Source of the DNA: Clostridia bacterium
Lineage (GTDB): Bacteria; Bacillota; Clostridia; Christensenellales; Aristaeellaceae
Assembly: GCA_017433405.1 (NCBI GenBank)
Contig: JAFRHH010000052.1
Location: forward strand, 1-37,492
Direction of reading: 5' to 3'
Length of the DNA stretch: 37,492 nt
Below are positions 1 through 7,458 of this stretch, in pieces. A model generated the notes under the pieces. It was not told where the DNA came from, did no database searches, and worked only from the letters and a program-made list of their open reading frames with translations. Within the stretch, counting starts at the first letter, position 1. Every line of letters starts with the position of its first letter. The position numbers and the translations under genes are program-made.

Positions 1-79
1 AAAAGGCGTGAAGACACCAAAACGATAGTCAAAAAGTAAGCGCTTTAGCCAGACACGGGGGAACATTTTTGAATCATAA

Positions 80-111
80 AACGCTTGCATCGTTCAGGAG
101 ATGCAAGCGTT
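80..111. terminator. Perfect 11-bp hairpin, possible weak terminator
   Basis: Arms AACGCTTGCAT and ATGCAAGCGTT pair perfectly around a 10-nt loop. The downstream tract (TGGTTTG) is only mildly T-rich, so termination is uncertain. The 1-80 stretch before it could hold the 3' end of an upstream gene (a frame open from base 1 stops at 37-39), but this is too short to identify. Confidence 0.4.
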
Positions 112-130
112 GGTTTGAGCCAATTGTCAT

Positions 131-409
131 ATGAAAGCAGTTTGCTGTGCAGAGCCACAAAATGCGCGGGCTTCATCACTCCAGGGAACCAGCTTCTTCA
201 GCTCATCATATCTCTTCCAGAAACTGGATGATGAAGAAGATATTGAAACGAAATCGACGCAGCTGATGTGGGATATCATGTTCACTACAGCCCCAGAGTT
301 CCTTTCAGACGGCTATCGGGTTCAGTTTCAGAGAGTGATTGAGCACGAAAGCGGAGAAGAGAAGATTCTTGATATCATTGTTGAACATGCCAGCCTGGGA
401 GTGGGCTGA
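131..409 (+). CDS. Doubtful small ORF, unrecognised (92 aa)
   Basis: An open frame with no recognisable domain. There is no Shine-Dalgarno sequence ahead of the ATG and no obvious promoter. The C-terminal half (from about residue 38) has a plausible amphipathic protein-like composition, so this may be the surviving tail of a larger gene. It ends 106 bp before blaI, on the same strand. I do not recognise it and cannot exclude that it is non-coding. Confidence 0.2.
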   Translation: MKAVCCAEPQNARASSLQGTSFFSSSYLFQKLDDEEDIETKSTQLMWDIMFTTAPEFLSDGYRVQFQRVIEHESGEEKILDIIVEHASLGVG

Positions 410-441
410 GCAGTCGGAATAACCCATAAACAAATCTGCGC

Positions 442-494
442 TTGACATGTTTAGTCGACATGCGTATACTTATCGATGTAGACGCGTGTCGACT
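442..494 (+). promoter_or_regulatory. blaI promoter with flanking dyad (candidate BlaI operator)
   Basis: TTGACA at 442-447, a 17-nt spacer and TATACT at 465-470 form a near-consensus promoter. An inverted repeat, AGTCGACA (453-460) and TGTCGACT (487-494), brackets the -10 box, and CATGT/ACATG forms a smaller dyad in the spacer. BlaI/MecI repressors are known to bind dyads over their own promoters, so autorepression is the likely role; this is inferred from position. Confidence 0.75.
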
Positions 495-514
495 TTCTTG
501 CTGGAGGGATATGG

Positions 515-883
515 ATGGCTGTACAGGTTACTGAAGCTGAATGGAAAATCATGGAGTGTTTATGGGATCATGCCCCCCAGACCATGGGAGAGATCACAGC
601 GACACTGGAACCCGCCACCGGCTGGACACGCCAGACGGTGATCACGCTGCTGAAGCGGATGACGGAAAAAGGCGCCGTCAGCATGGATGATTCCGGAAGG
701 GCTAAGAAATATGTTCCGCTGATTACCAGGGAGGAAGCTTCGACGGAAGAAACTCATAAGTTTCTCCGTCATGTCTTCAGGGGCAAGGCATCCCTCCTGG
801 TCAACCACCTGGTGGACAGCGGAGACCTTTCTCCGGAAGATCTTCAGGATATCCTGCGTGCAGTGCATGGAAAGAAAAAGTAA
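515..883 (+). CDS. blaI: BlaI/MecI/CopY-family transcriptional repressor
   Basis: A 122-residue protein, the usual length for the family. The N-terminal ~70 residues form the winged helix (EAEWKIMECLWD, then GWTRQTVITLLKRM as the recognition region) and the C-terminal half is the helical dimerisation domain. The family represses beta-lactamase or cell-wall stress genes and is released when a BlaR1 M56 metalloprotease cleaves it. The start at 515 is chosen because GGAGGG (503-508) lies 6 nt upstream; an out-of-frame ATG at 511 is ignored. The partner BlaR1 gene follows but is damaged, so the normal induction route is probably lost here. Confidence 0.9.
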   Translation: MAVQVTEAEWKIMECLWDHAPQTMGEITATLEPATGWTRQTVITLLKRMTEKGAVSMDDSGRAKKYVPLITREEASTEETHKFLRHVFRGKASLLVNHLVDSGDLSPEDLQDILRAVHGKKK

Positions 884-961
884 AACTGGGTAAAACTGCA
901 GGAAATCACGCAGAAAAAACAGTCTCCTGAATCGTCTGTATAGATGGGAGGTTTATTGACT

Positions 962-2005
962 ATGCGTTCAGTATTGATTTACAACTTTCTGATCGAAGCA
1001 AACATCCTGGCGTCGATCGCAATTCTGGTGATGATCCCATTGCGGAAGCTTTTCCGAAAGCAAATCGGCAATTCTTCCATCTGCTTCGGCTGGCTGCTGG
1101 TTGCGCTGAGGCTGCTGATTCCCCTGACCCTGCCAAACCCACTGATTCATGAGATCCGTCCGGCGTATGTGAATGATGCCGTCATCCGGCCGATTGCGGG
1201 GCAGGTCAAGGTACGGGTGGTCGATGCCATCGGAGATTTGGGCAGAATCTTCTGGCAGGCAGGCAACCGGCAGGCTTATGCAGATCTGCAGAAGGTAGCC
1301 GTCGGAGTGGATTATAACGGGTATCCGGAGATTTTGGCCTGGGTTTGGCTGAGCGGATGGTTATCAAGAATCAAGTTGTTTCTGCTCATTGCGCTGAGCC
1401 TGTTATTGTCGATTGCTGCATGCGCGGAAGATGAAACCGTATACTGGATCAATCCTGATGGCGGAAGGTATTATCACCTGGATCAGAACTGTCCGTCCAT
1501 TCATCCGCGCTATCTTCCCCTGCCCGTCTACCTGACAAAAGAGGAAGTGGCGGATCAGCCCTATGGAAGCCTTTATGCACCATGCAGTGTTTGTGTGTAT
1601 GGAGGAGACACTGTTCCTGAAGAAATGCAGGAAACCGGTACGCCAACCGAGGAACCTGCATGGAAGATGATTGTCGACCTCCAATATTCCGAATATGCGC
1701 TGACAGACAGATACATCCGTGAAGCCCCCGTTTTCCTGGATGAGCATAATAAGTTAGCGAAGGCAGGCCGGGATCCGGAAGGCTATAGTACGGAAAACAG
1801 GTATCTGCAGTGGTATCAGGACGGGAAACTTTTCAGGGAAATTGAATGCAAGCATCGGGATCCCTCCCGCTGGCTGTATGAAGGCATTTTCCTTTCCTTG
1901 CCGGACGGAAATGTCGGACTGGCAGCCATCGAAGCAAATGCCCTGAACTTTTATCGCTGGGAGGAAGAAGGTCTTACACTTGCGCAAAGAATTCCGGGCA
2001 AGTGA
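962..2005 (+). CDS. BlaR1 (M56) N-terminal fragment fused in frame to a lipoprotein
   Basis: This 347-residue reading frame is two genes joined. Residues 1 to about 134 match the start of a BlaR1/MecR1 sensor protease: a hydrophobic N-terminal helix, then CFGWLLVALRLLIPLTLPNP and a terminal WVWLSG as at the next membrane helix. The frame then passes directly into a lipoprotein signal sequence (LFLLIALSLLLSIAAC, lipobox Cys154) and a secreted domain with a GGRYYHLDQNCPS motif and a CSVC pair. The M56 HExxH zinc site and the sensor domain are absent. A GGGAGG site at 946-951 supports the start at 962. I infer an internal deletion joining blaR1 to the next gene. The hybrid cannot cleave BlaI; whether the lipoprotein half is still exported and lipidated is unclear. 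Confidence 0.75.
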   Translation: MRSVLIYNFLIEANILASIAILVMIPLRKLFRKQIGNSSICFGWLLVALRLLIPLTLPNPLIHEIRPAYVNDAVIRPIAGQVKVRVVDAIGDLGRIFWQAGNRQAYADLQKVAVGVDYNGYPEILAWVWLSGWLSRIKLFLLIALSLLLSIAACAEDETVYWINPDGGRYYHLDQNCPSIHPRYLPLPVYLTKEEVADQPYGSLYAPCSVCVYGGDTVPEEMQETGTPTEEPAWKMIVDLQYSEYALTDRYIREAPVFLDEHNKLAKAGRDPEGYSTENRYLQWYQDGKLFREIECKHRDPSRWLYEGIFLSLPDGNVGLAAIEANALNFYRWEEEGLTLAQRIPGK

Positions 2006-2238
2006 ATCAGTTGGCAGATGCTCGTAAAATCTCTTTCAGAGATGTTGAAGATGCAAGAACAATTATTGCCAGTGTGGACATTTCACAAGTAATAACAGCG
2101 AACGATGTCATGACTGTTCTCAAATGTCAAACCACGAAGGCAAGACAGGTTTTACGTGAACTGGGAAAATGGGAGATTATTATAAAAGTACAGGGCAAAG
2201 GAAAAGGTAAATTCATTCTGAATATCCCTGGTTACTGA
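2002..2238 (+). CDS. Small winged-helix-like protein or gene fragment (78 aa)
   Basis: The frame starts with GTG, overlapping the previous stop codon by GTGA, which would suit translational coupling, but no Shine-Dalgarno sequence is visible. Residues ~30-75 look like a winged helix: a helix around NDVMTVLKCQTTKARQVL followed by a basic glycine-rich wing (KGKGKGKF). Such segments occur at the C-terminus of AlbA-type ATP-binding regulators, so this may be the tail of a deleted larger gene. Function unknown. Confidence 0.35.
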   Translation: MNQLADARKISFRDVEDARTIIASVDISQVITANDVMTVLKCQTTKARQVLRELGKWEIIIKVQGKGKGKFILNIPGY

Positions 2239-2254
2239 CTTCCGGCGTGTATAC

Positions 2255-2268
2255 TGTAAGCGCTTACG
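2255..2268. promoter_or_regulatory. cre-like palindrome TGTAAGCGCTTACG
   Basis: A 12-bp perfect palindrome GTAAGCGCTTAC (2256-2267) fits the LacI-family/CcpA catabolite-responsive consensus (TGWNANCGNTNWCA) except at the last base. It lies between two convergent 3' ends, where no promoter is evident. The same decamer GTAAGCGCTT recurs at 36-45. Confidence 0.3.
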
Positions 2269-2269
2269 A

Positions 2270-3169
2270 TCATCTTGCAAGGTTTCTTTCCTTTTTCCTG
2301 ATTTTCTGCAAAGACCGATCTAAAATCTTCTCCTTTCGCTCCGCAAGCATCGTCTTATAGAATCGCTTTTGCAGATCGGAAATAAACGGCGTTTCATCAA
2401 TCAGCAGGTCGATTTTATTCATGTCAATTCGGGGCAGGATTCTTTTCAGGGCCGCATTGCAATCCTGGTTCTTCCCAGAATATATGAAATCATAATAATT
2501 GATCTTTTGCCCGTCCTGTCGGATGCCGGAAAGGGGAATCTTAAAAATACGCACATCCCTTTCAGCAGGATCATCCAGGACAGCCTGCATGATGTCATCA
2601 TCAGCCTGAGGGAAAAGACTGCTGCCGCAATCAAAGACCGGGGCCAGCGTCATTTCGTCCGTTCTGCTGTTGTACAGAAATCCCCAGTTCCCGTTATGCC
2701 GATCCCAGTTGCCGATCAAAGCGTCCACAATAAACATATCCCAAAACCGCTGCTTCAGAGCATCAGAATCAATCGCCTGCTGCTCATCCATCGCCATCAG
2801 AATATCCGATAATTCCGTTCCATATCCATTATGTTCGGAATCAATGATCGTATTTTTCAGCGAAGCGAAGTCCTGGATCACGGTATCGGGCGTTGTGAAA
2901 TCCTTGCAGGCCACAACGATCTTTTCTTTGCCATTTCGGGTAAATGTGCCAAGCAGCGTTTTCTGTACCGGAATGCCCGCAATCTCAAAGACATGACAGC
3001 CAAGGTACTCACAGATACAGCCATTAGCATAGCTCATATCCTTGTTTTTCCTGGCGATGCCGGGGAACTTGAGCATATACAGCTCATCCTCATACATCAC
3101 CGCGATCTTGCTGCCATTAGCGCCGGCATAGGTCTTGTTCCGCCGGGGCAATAAGCTAAAATCAATCAT
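2270..3169 (-). CDS. HipA-like serine/threonine kinase toxin
   Basis: A 299-residue single-domain HipA-family protein. It keeps an N-terminal lysine in LKF (about residue 34) that probably contacts ATP, the catalytic loop NWDRHNGNWGF (Asp156, about 154-164) and the metal-binding aspartate of APVFDCGSS (Asp180). Members phosphorylate translation-linked targets (glutamyl-tRNA synthetase for E. coli HipA) and cause growth arrest; the target here is unknown. At 299 aa it is shorter than classical HipA (~440 aa), because the N-terminal HipA_N-like part is missing. Its ATG overlaps the stop of the upstream helix-turn-helix gene by ATGA, the usual antitoxin-toxin arrangement. Confidence 0.85.
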   Translation of the reverse strand: MIDFSLLPRRNKTYAGANGSKIAVMYEDELYMLKFPGIARKNKDMSYANGCICEYLGCHVFEIAGIPVQKTLLGTFTRNGKEKIVVACKDFTTPDTVIQDFASLKNTIIDSEHNGYGTELSDILMAMDEQQAIDSDALKQRFWDMFIVDALIGNWDRHNGNWGFLYNSRTDEMTLAPVFDCGSSLFPQADDDIMQAVLDDPAERDVRIFKIPLSGIRQDGQKINYYDFIYSGKNQDCNAALKRILPRIDMNKIDLLIDETPFISDLQKRFYKTMLAERKEKILDRSLQKIRKKERNLAR

Positions 3170-3627
3170 GTGTTATCATCCATCTCCATCCGCAGATATT
3201 TCCGGCGAAGATACCAGGCCTGGTCACTGGAAATCTCCTGCTCCGTTTCCGCACTGTTGATATCGGCATTCAACTCGTTCCAGTAAATATCCCAATGCAA
3301 GTCTTTTCCGCCGCGATCCACAATCGCCCATGACGTCTGCATAGCCGTGATAGATTTCTGAAGGTAAGCTGGAAGACCTTTCTCCAGATAGCTTTCATCC
3401 TTGGGCAGCCCGGTTGAGCGATCATAACGGGCATTGTCGATCTGCATCAATTCTTCCATCGTGCAGCCCAGCGCCCGGGAAAGCTGCATGACTGTTTTTG
3501 CAGTGCAGCCTTCGATATCGCTTTTGCCGGAGCATATATCAATCACGGTTGTCTTGGGTACACCACTGATTTGCGATAGACGATACATGGACATGTTCTT
3601 CTCTCGCAGCATGGATTGTATCGTCAT
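3166..3627 (-). CDS. XRE-type HTH antitoxin/repressor (HipB role)
   Basis: 153 residues. Residues 1-~65 are a Cro/C1 helix-turn-helix (MSMYRLSQISGVPKTTVIDI...). The C-terminal ~85 residues contain a WDIYWNELNADI segment of a type that often accompanies HipA-like kinases. The start at 3627 follows GAAGGG with 6-nt spacing; an ATG six bases earlier (3633) abuts that site and is less likely. The gene overlaps the kinase by 4 nt. It probably neutralises the kinase and represses the operon through the palindrome in its promoter. Confidence 0.8.
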   Translation of the reverse strand: MTIQSMLREKNMSMYRLSQISGVPKTTVIDICSGKSDIEGCTAKTVMQLSRALGCTMEELMQIDNARYDRSTGLPKDESYLEKGLPAYLQKSITAMQTSWAIVDRGGKDLHWDIYWNELNADINSAETEQEISSDQAWYLRRKYLRMEMDDNT

Positions 3628-3652
3628 GTTCATCCCTTCTTTCCTCGCTACT

Positions 3653-3681
3653 ATTATATCGGTTAACCGACCGTTCGTCAA
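3653..3681 (-). promoter_or_regulatory. Promoter and palindromic operator of the hipBA-like operon
   Basis: Read leftward: TTGACG (3676-3681), exactly 17 nt, TATAAT (3653-3658). The spacer contains the 12-bp perfect palindrome TCGGTTAACCGA (3659-3670), abutting the -10 box. A repressor bound there would exclude RNA polymerase, consistent with autoregulation by the XRE protein just downstream. Confidence 0.8.
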
Positions 3682-3709
3682 TATGAAACCCGTTCCCCAA
3701 AAAGAAATA

Positions 3710-3729
3710 CCCCGACATAAATACCGGGG
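3710..3729 (-). terminator. Possible weak leftward terminator
   Basis: CCCCG and CGGGG pair around a 10-nt loop. On the minus strand the stem is followed by TATTTCTTTTT. It could insulate the toxin-antitoxin promoter from leftward transcription entering from the remnant upstream. Confidence 0.35.
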
Positions 3730-3797
3730 CAGGTGATTGCGGTCAATAAATGGCTCATCTTTAAACAAGCTCGGTCAGGACGATTTCTTCCACTCGG

Positions 3798-3949
3798 TTA
3801 TGAACGCTGTTCATCCTCCGCACCCGTTCCATCTGATTCTTCTGCCTTGAGTGCCTCGGTAATCGCCCTGTATGAAAATACACCGACGATCAGGAAACCA
3901 GCCTGAAATATGTCGTGTCCGCGTCACCGAATCCCCAGAGCCTTTTCAT
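3798..3949 (-). pseudogene. Remnant of a membrane protein, apparently frameshifted
   Basis: Leftward, one frame reads MKRLWGFGDADTTYF and stops soon after. The neighbouring frame continues with a membrane-like segment (AGFLIVGVFSYRAITEA) and a polar tail to a stop at 3798-3800. Joining them needs a shift near 3906. No Shine-Dalgarno sequence is visible. The rest of the 3.63-4.10 kb spacer shows only short, conflicting open frames on both strands, so I read it as decayed DNA. Confidence 0.25.
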
Positions 3950-4101
3950 GGGGACGCCGCCGACAACCGGGCACGGTGTTCATGCACATGCGCGATGCAA
4001 TCATTTCCCAGGGCATTTGTACTATGTGGTGGCTTTGTTTTACTTATCGTTCCGGCTGATGGCCTTCACTAAAGCGATGAGAAGAAACTGTAAATAGACG
4101 C

Positions 4102-4130
4102 TTGTAGATGAGCATGAGATTCGGTATAAT
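4102..4130 (+). promoter_or_regulatory. Promoter of the S10 peptidase gene
   Basis: TTGTAG (4102-4107), a 17-nt spacer and TATAAT (4125-4130), about 34 bp before the chosen start codon. Confidence 0.7.
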
Positions 4131-4163
4131 GACCGGGTGAGAAATCCGGGAGAAAGTGATTCC

Positions 4164-5654
4164 ATGAAACGAATGATGACACTGCTGCTCAGTCTGTGTC
4201 TGCTGGCGGGGATGATGAGCCTGGTCTTCGCGGAGGAGGCGAAGGCAGCCCGTGAGGATCATCTGGTGGTGACTCATCATACGGCCGTGATCCAGGGGAA
4301 GGAGATCGCCTATACGGTGACCGCCGGGACGATGGCCATGGACAACGAGCTGGGGCAGTATGATCTTTTCTTCACCGCCTATACGATGGATGGGTTGGAG
4401 AATCCCGCGGAGCGCCCGATCACCTTCGCCTGGAACGGCGGCCCGGGGGTTGCCTCCATGTTTGTCAATCTGGGCTTCATGGGGCCGGAACGTATGGATC
4501 TCGACGGGAACGGCATGCTGAAGCAGGTTCCTTCCGGGACGATCCCCAACGACTATTCCCTGCTGGATCTGACGGATCTGGTGTTCGTCGATCCGGTCGG
4601 CACCGGCTTTTCCCGCGCCGCGGGGAATACGGATCCGAAGGTCTTTTATCACTACGACAACGACTTTACGTCCATCGGAGAGTTCATCCGGGTGTATGTC
4701 AACCGGAACGGGCGATGGGCCTCCCCCAAGTATATCGCCGGGGAATCCTACGGAACCGTCCGGAACGCCGGGGTGGCCCGCTACCTGCAGGATGAGGCGC
4801 ACATGAATCTGAACGGGATCATGATGATTTCGACCGCCAATAATTTCGCGACGCTGGAATTCACCCCGGGCAACGAGCTGCCCTTCGTGACCTTTTTCCC
4901 GACCTACGCGGCGACCGCCTGGTATCATAAAAAGGCCGCGGAACATTTCCTTGCCATGTCCCTGGAGGACTTCATGAAGGAGGCCCGCACCTTCGCGGAG
5001 GAAACGTATCAGCCGGCCCTGTTCAGGGGATCCCGCCTGACGGTGGAGGAAAGGAGAGACCTGGCGGAAAAGATGGCGGGCTATATCGGCCTGAGCCCGG
5101 AGGACATCGAAGGGCAGAACCTTCGCGTGACGAACGATTTCTTTTGCTCCCATCTTCTGAAGGACAGGAAACTGATGGCCGGCCGGGTCGACAGCCGGTA
5201 TACGGGCCCCGTCGTTTCCGGAAGCCTGGAAGACGGGGATGCCGATCCATCCATGACCGGAATGACGGAGGCCTTCGTCGGGGCGTTCAATGAGGTGCTG
5301 ACCCGAAAGCTGAATTATCAGACGAATCTGCGCTATGAGGCGATGAGCAACGAAGTGAATGGGAAATGGGATCAGTCTCATTTTACCAACAGTATGCTCA
5401 GCCAGGAAAGCATGATTCACGACTGCATGTCCAAGAACACCTTCATGAAGGTCTGGGTGGTCTGCGGCTACTACGATCTGGCGACGCCTTTCTTCGCCGC
5501 GGAGTGGACGTATTCTCATCTGTTCCTGAACGAGGATATTCGGAAGAATCTGTCCTTTACCTACTATCCGGCGGGCCACATGTTTTATCTGCATGAGCCT
5601 TCCCTGAAGCAGTTCCGGCAGGACGCGGAGGCCTGGTTCGGGGGAAATCGGTAA
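4164..5654 (+). CDS. Secreted serine carboxypeptidase-like protein (peptidase family S10)
   Basis: 496 residues with a signal peptide (MKRMMTLLLSLCLLAGMMSLVFA, cut near residue 23, no lipobox). S10 hallmarks are present in order: WNGGPG oxyanion loop (~residue 91), nucleophile Ser195 in GESYG, Asp438 in CGYYDLATPF and His472 in YPAGHMFY. S10 enzymes remove C-terminal residues from peptides at acid pH. They are best known from eukaryotes but occur in some bacteria. The start at 4164 follows GGGAGAAAG; an in-frame GTG at 4137 would add nine residues ahead of the signal sequence and is rejected. The gene has its own promoter and appears monocistronic. Likely extracellular peptide digestion; substrate unknown. 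Confidence 0.9.
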   Translation: MKRMMTLLLSLCLLAGMMSLVFAEEAKAAREDHLVVTHHTAVIQGKEIAYTVTAGTMAMDNELGQYDLFFTAYTMDGLENPAERPITFAWNGGPGVASMFVNLGFMGPERMDLDGNGMLKQVPSGTIPNDYSLLDLTDLVFVDPVGTGFSRAAGNTDPKVFYHYDNDFTSIGEFIRVYVNRNGRWASPKYIAGESYGTVRNAGVARYLQDEAHMNLNGIMMISTANNFATLEFTPGNELPFVTFFPTYAATAWYHKKAAEHFLAMSLEDFMKEARTFAEETYQPALFRGSRLTVEERRDLAEKMAGYIGLSPEDIEGQNLRVTNDFFCSHLLKDRKLMAGRVDSRYTGPVVSGSLEDGDADPSMTGMTEAFVGAFNEVLTRKLNYQTNLRYEAMSNEVNGKWDQSHFTNSMLSQESMIHDCMSKNTFMKVWVVCGYYDLATPFFAAEWTYSHLFLNEDIRKNLSFTYYPAGHMFYLHEPSLKQFRQDAEAWFGGNR

Positions 5655-5789
5655 TGGGAGGTCCGGGGGAGGAAAAACGAAAAACAATTCCAGCGAGGTG
5701 CCGCCCCCTGGATTCCCTGCGTATCAAACGGTGATTCTCGCGGCGATGGCTGTGATGATCCATAGAACAAAAAATGGAGGAAGAAAACA

Positions 5790-6410
5790 ATGAAGAAACT
5801 GATTTCTCTGGCGCTGGTTCTGGTTATGCTCTGCACTGTTTCCCTGGCATTTGCCAAGTCCCTGGCTCCGGACAATTCCGAGGTTGAGTATCTGGAAGGG
5901 GCCGTGATTCACGCGACGGTCGGCGCCTACAACGAGACGACGAAAACCCTAACCGTGACGCTGTACAAGAACGATAACTTCGATCTGGAGGACGCCGACA
6001 AGCTGGCGGCGGGGGACCTGCTCCTGGCGAACGACCAGGTCTGCAAGGTAAAGGAAAAGAAGAACGATGCGGACGGCAATATCCTGGTAACTACCGAGGA
6101 CGGCCTGGAACTGATCTTCTTCCAGATCGGCGGGGACGACGTGAATCTGAAGCTGGCCGAAGACGACAGACAGTGCATGCACGCCTATGCGGTGCTGAAC
6201 CTGCCGGTGGCAGAGGGAATCATTTATGAGGACAACTCCGATCCGGAAGCGAACGCGCCGGTGGTGACCAAGGGCCTGGAGGAAATCCTGAAGATCAAGG
6301 AGCAGAAGGAAAAGGACAGCATCGGCTTCGATTTCTATGCAACGACCATCGAGCTGAACCAGAACCTGGAGATCGTCCGGATTCATCAGGACTTCGACGT
6401 CGCCCAGTAA
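5790..6410 (+). CDS. Secreted protein of unknown function (206 aa)
   Basis: An N-terminal signal peptide (MKKLISLALVLVMLCTVSLAFA, cut before KSLAPD) precedes a ~180-residue acidic domain of alternating strands with no cysteine pairs or known motif; the one mature cysteine lies in the middle. GGAGGAAG precedes the ATG. I do not recognise a family. It follows the secreted S10 peptidase by 135 bp on the same strand and may share its transcript; a strong terminator lies behind it. A folded extracytoplasmic beta domain is the most that can be said. Confidence 0.7.
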   Translation: MKKLISLALVLVMLCTVSLAFAKSLAPDNSEVEYLEGAVIHATVGAYNETTKTLTVTLYKNDNFDLEDADKLAAGDLLLANDQVCKVKEKKNDADGNILVTTEDGLELIFFQIGGDDVNLKLAEDDRQCMHAYAVLNLPVAEGIIYEDNSDPEANAPVVTKGLEEILKIKEQKEKDSIGFDFYATTIELNQNLEIVRIHQDFDVAQ

Positions 6411-6465
6411 CAGGCGGCTTTCGGGCTTTGATGAAGCCCAGTGAACCCATCCGATGAAGATAAAA

Positions 6466-6505
6466 CAGGGGCAGGGGGTAGAAAGACTCCTCTGCCCCTG
6501 CTTTT
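6466..6505. terminator. Bidirectional terminator between convergent genes
   Basis: CAGGGGCAG (6466-6474) pairs with CTGCCCCTG (6492-6500) and the stem extends inward. It is followed by CTTTT rightward and TTTTATC leftward, so it serves both the secreted-protein gene and the leftward lipid-kinase gene. A smaller GGGCTT/AAGCCC hairpin sits at 6423-6439. Confidence 0.8.
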
Positions 6506-6537
6506 CCGTCGAAAAGCCGGGAGAGAGCTCCGGGACT

Positions 6538-7401
6538 TCAGGCATGGATTTCCAGCGCCCCGGGAAGAATCCGGAAATGAGCTTCATCCATGGGGACCAG
6601 CTCTCCGTCCAGCTCCACCGTCATGCCGGGGCAGCGGACGGTCAGCTCACTGCACCGGAATTCCCGGATGGCGGCCAGCTCCGTATGCCTTCCGGAGATG
6701 AACCTGCCGAGAAACTTCAGAATGGAGAGGCGGCTCATCCCGTCCGCGATGATAACGTCGAACAGCCCGTCGTCGATCCGGGCCCGTGGAACCGCCTTCA
6801 TTCCTCCGCCGAAATAGCTGCCGTTTCCGACGGAGAAGATGGTGATCTCCCGTGTTTCGGTCCGCCCGTCCAGGGTGATTTCCACCGTCAGGGGACGAAA
6901 GCGCCGGAGAGCGGTAAAAATTCCCATCAGATAGGGCAGAATACCCTGGCCCAGGCGCTTGAACCGGGAGGCCTGCAGCAGCACTTCCACGTCAAAGCCG
7001 CTGCCGGCGATGTTCATGAACCATCGGTCGTTCACCCGGCCGACGTCAATCCGCCGGGGCTTCCCATCCAACTGGGTTTCCAGGGCCTTCGCCGGATCGG
7101 CGGGAAGGGAAAGCATCCGTACGAAATCATTGCCCGTCCCGCAGGGAACAAAGTACAGGGAGGCGAAGCGGCCGGCGATACCGTTCACGATTTCAAAAAT
7201 CGTTCCGTCCCCGCCGACGCAGATCAGCTGATTTATCCCTTCCGAAACGGCCCTGTCCGCGATCCGGGTCGCGTCGCCGGCCTTCTCCGTGACGGCTGTC
7301 TGGAACCCCAGCCCCCGTCCGCGAAGCACCTCCTCCGCGCCTCTCAGCGCCTTCGTCCCCGCGCCGCATCCGGAATTCTGATTTGCGATGATCTGAAACA
7401 T
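6538..7401 (-). CDS. Diacylglycerol/lipid kinase family protein (DgkB/YegS/BmrU type)
   Basis: 287 residues, typical of the soluble DAGK-catalytic family. The nucleotide-binding GGDGT is at 63-67 and PCGTGND at 86-92. A GNGSYFGGGM segment and an ELDGE motif near the C-terminus belong to the second beta-sandwich domain. The family phosphorylates diacylglycerol or related lipids with ATP, returning diacylglycerol to phospholipid synthesis after lipoteichoic acid assembly; substrate choice cannot be read from sequence. GAGGG lies just upstream of the ATG. A large dyad (7421-7458) sits in the leader. Confidence 0.88.
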   Translation of the reverse strand: MFQIIANQNSGCGAGTKALRGAEEVLRGRGLGFQTAVTEKAGDATRIADRAVSEGINQLICVGGDGTIFEIVNGIAGRFASLYFVPCGTGNDFVRMLSLPADPAKALETQLDGKPRRIDVGRVNDRWFMNIAGSGFDVEVLLQASRFKRLGQGILPYLMGIFTALRRFRPLTVEITLDGRTETREITIFSVGNGSYFGGGMKAVPRARIDDGLFDVIIADGMSRLSILKFLGRFISGRHTELAAIREFRCSELTVRCPGMTVELDGELVPMDEAHFRILPGALEIHA

Positions 7402-7420
7402 ACGCTTCCCTCAATTGCCG

Positions 7421-7458
7421 CGCCTGCCGGCCTGATGCCCCCATCATGCCGGCAGGCG
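7421..7458. promoter_or_regulatory. 38-bp dyad in the leader of the lipid-kinase gene
   Basis: CGCCTGCCGGC (7421-7431) pairs with GCCGGCAGGCG (7448-7458). Inside, TGATG pairs with CATCA around CCCC, with one C/T mismatch between the two stems. A TATAAT-like box (leftward, 7471-7476) lies just upstream, so the dyad falls in the 5' UTR or around +1. No T-run follows. It could be an operator or an RNA hairpin. Confidence 0.6.

Noticed and set aside
1-39. 3' end of a gene entering from the left
   Set aside because: Two frames are open from the first bases and both stop within 40 nt; too little to identify a coding end.
447-641. Open frame overlapping the blaI promoter and start
   Set aside because: It spans the promoter and operator and is out of frame with blaI, which has the family motifs and a proper ribosome site.
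3872-4097. Short plus-strand frames, one ending in a membrane-like segment (GHLYYVVALFYLSFRLM)
   Set aside because: No ribosome site, and frames on both strands compete. Possibly a decayed gene, but not enough to call.
4044-5687. 547-codon minus-strand open frame opposite the S10 peptidase
   Set aside because: Antisense shadow; the plus strand has signal peptide, triad and promoter.
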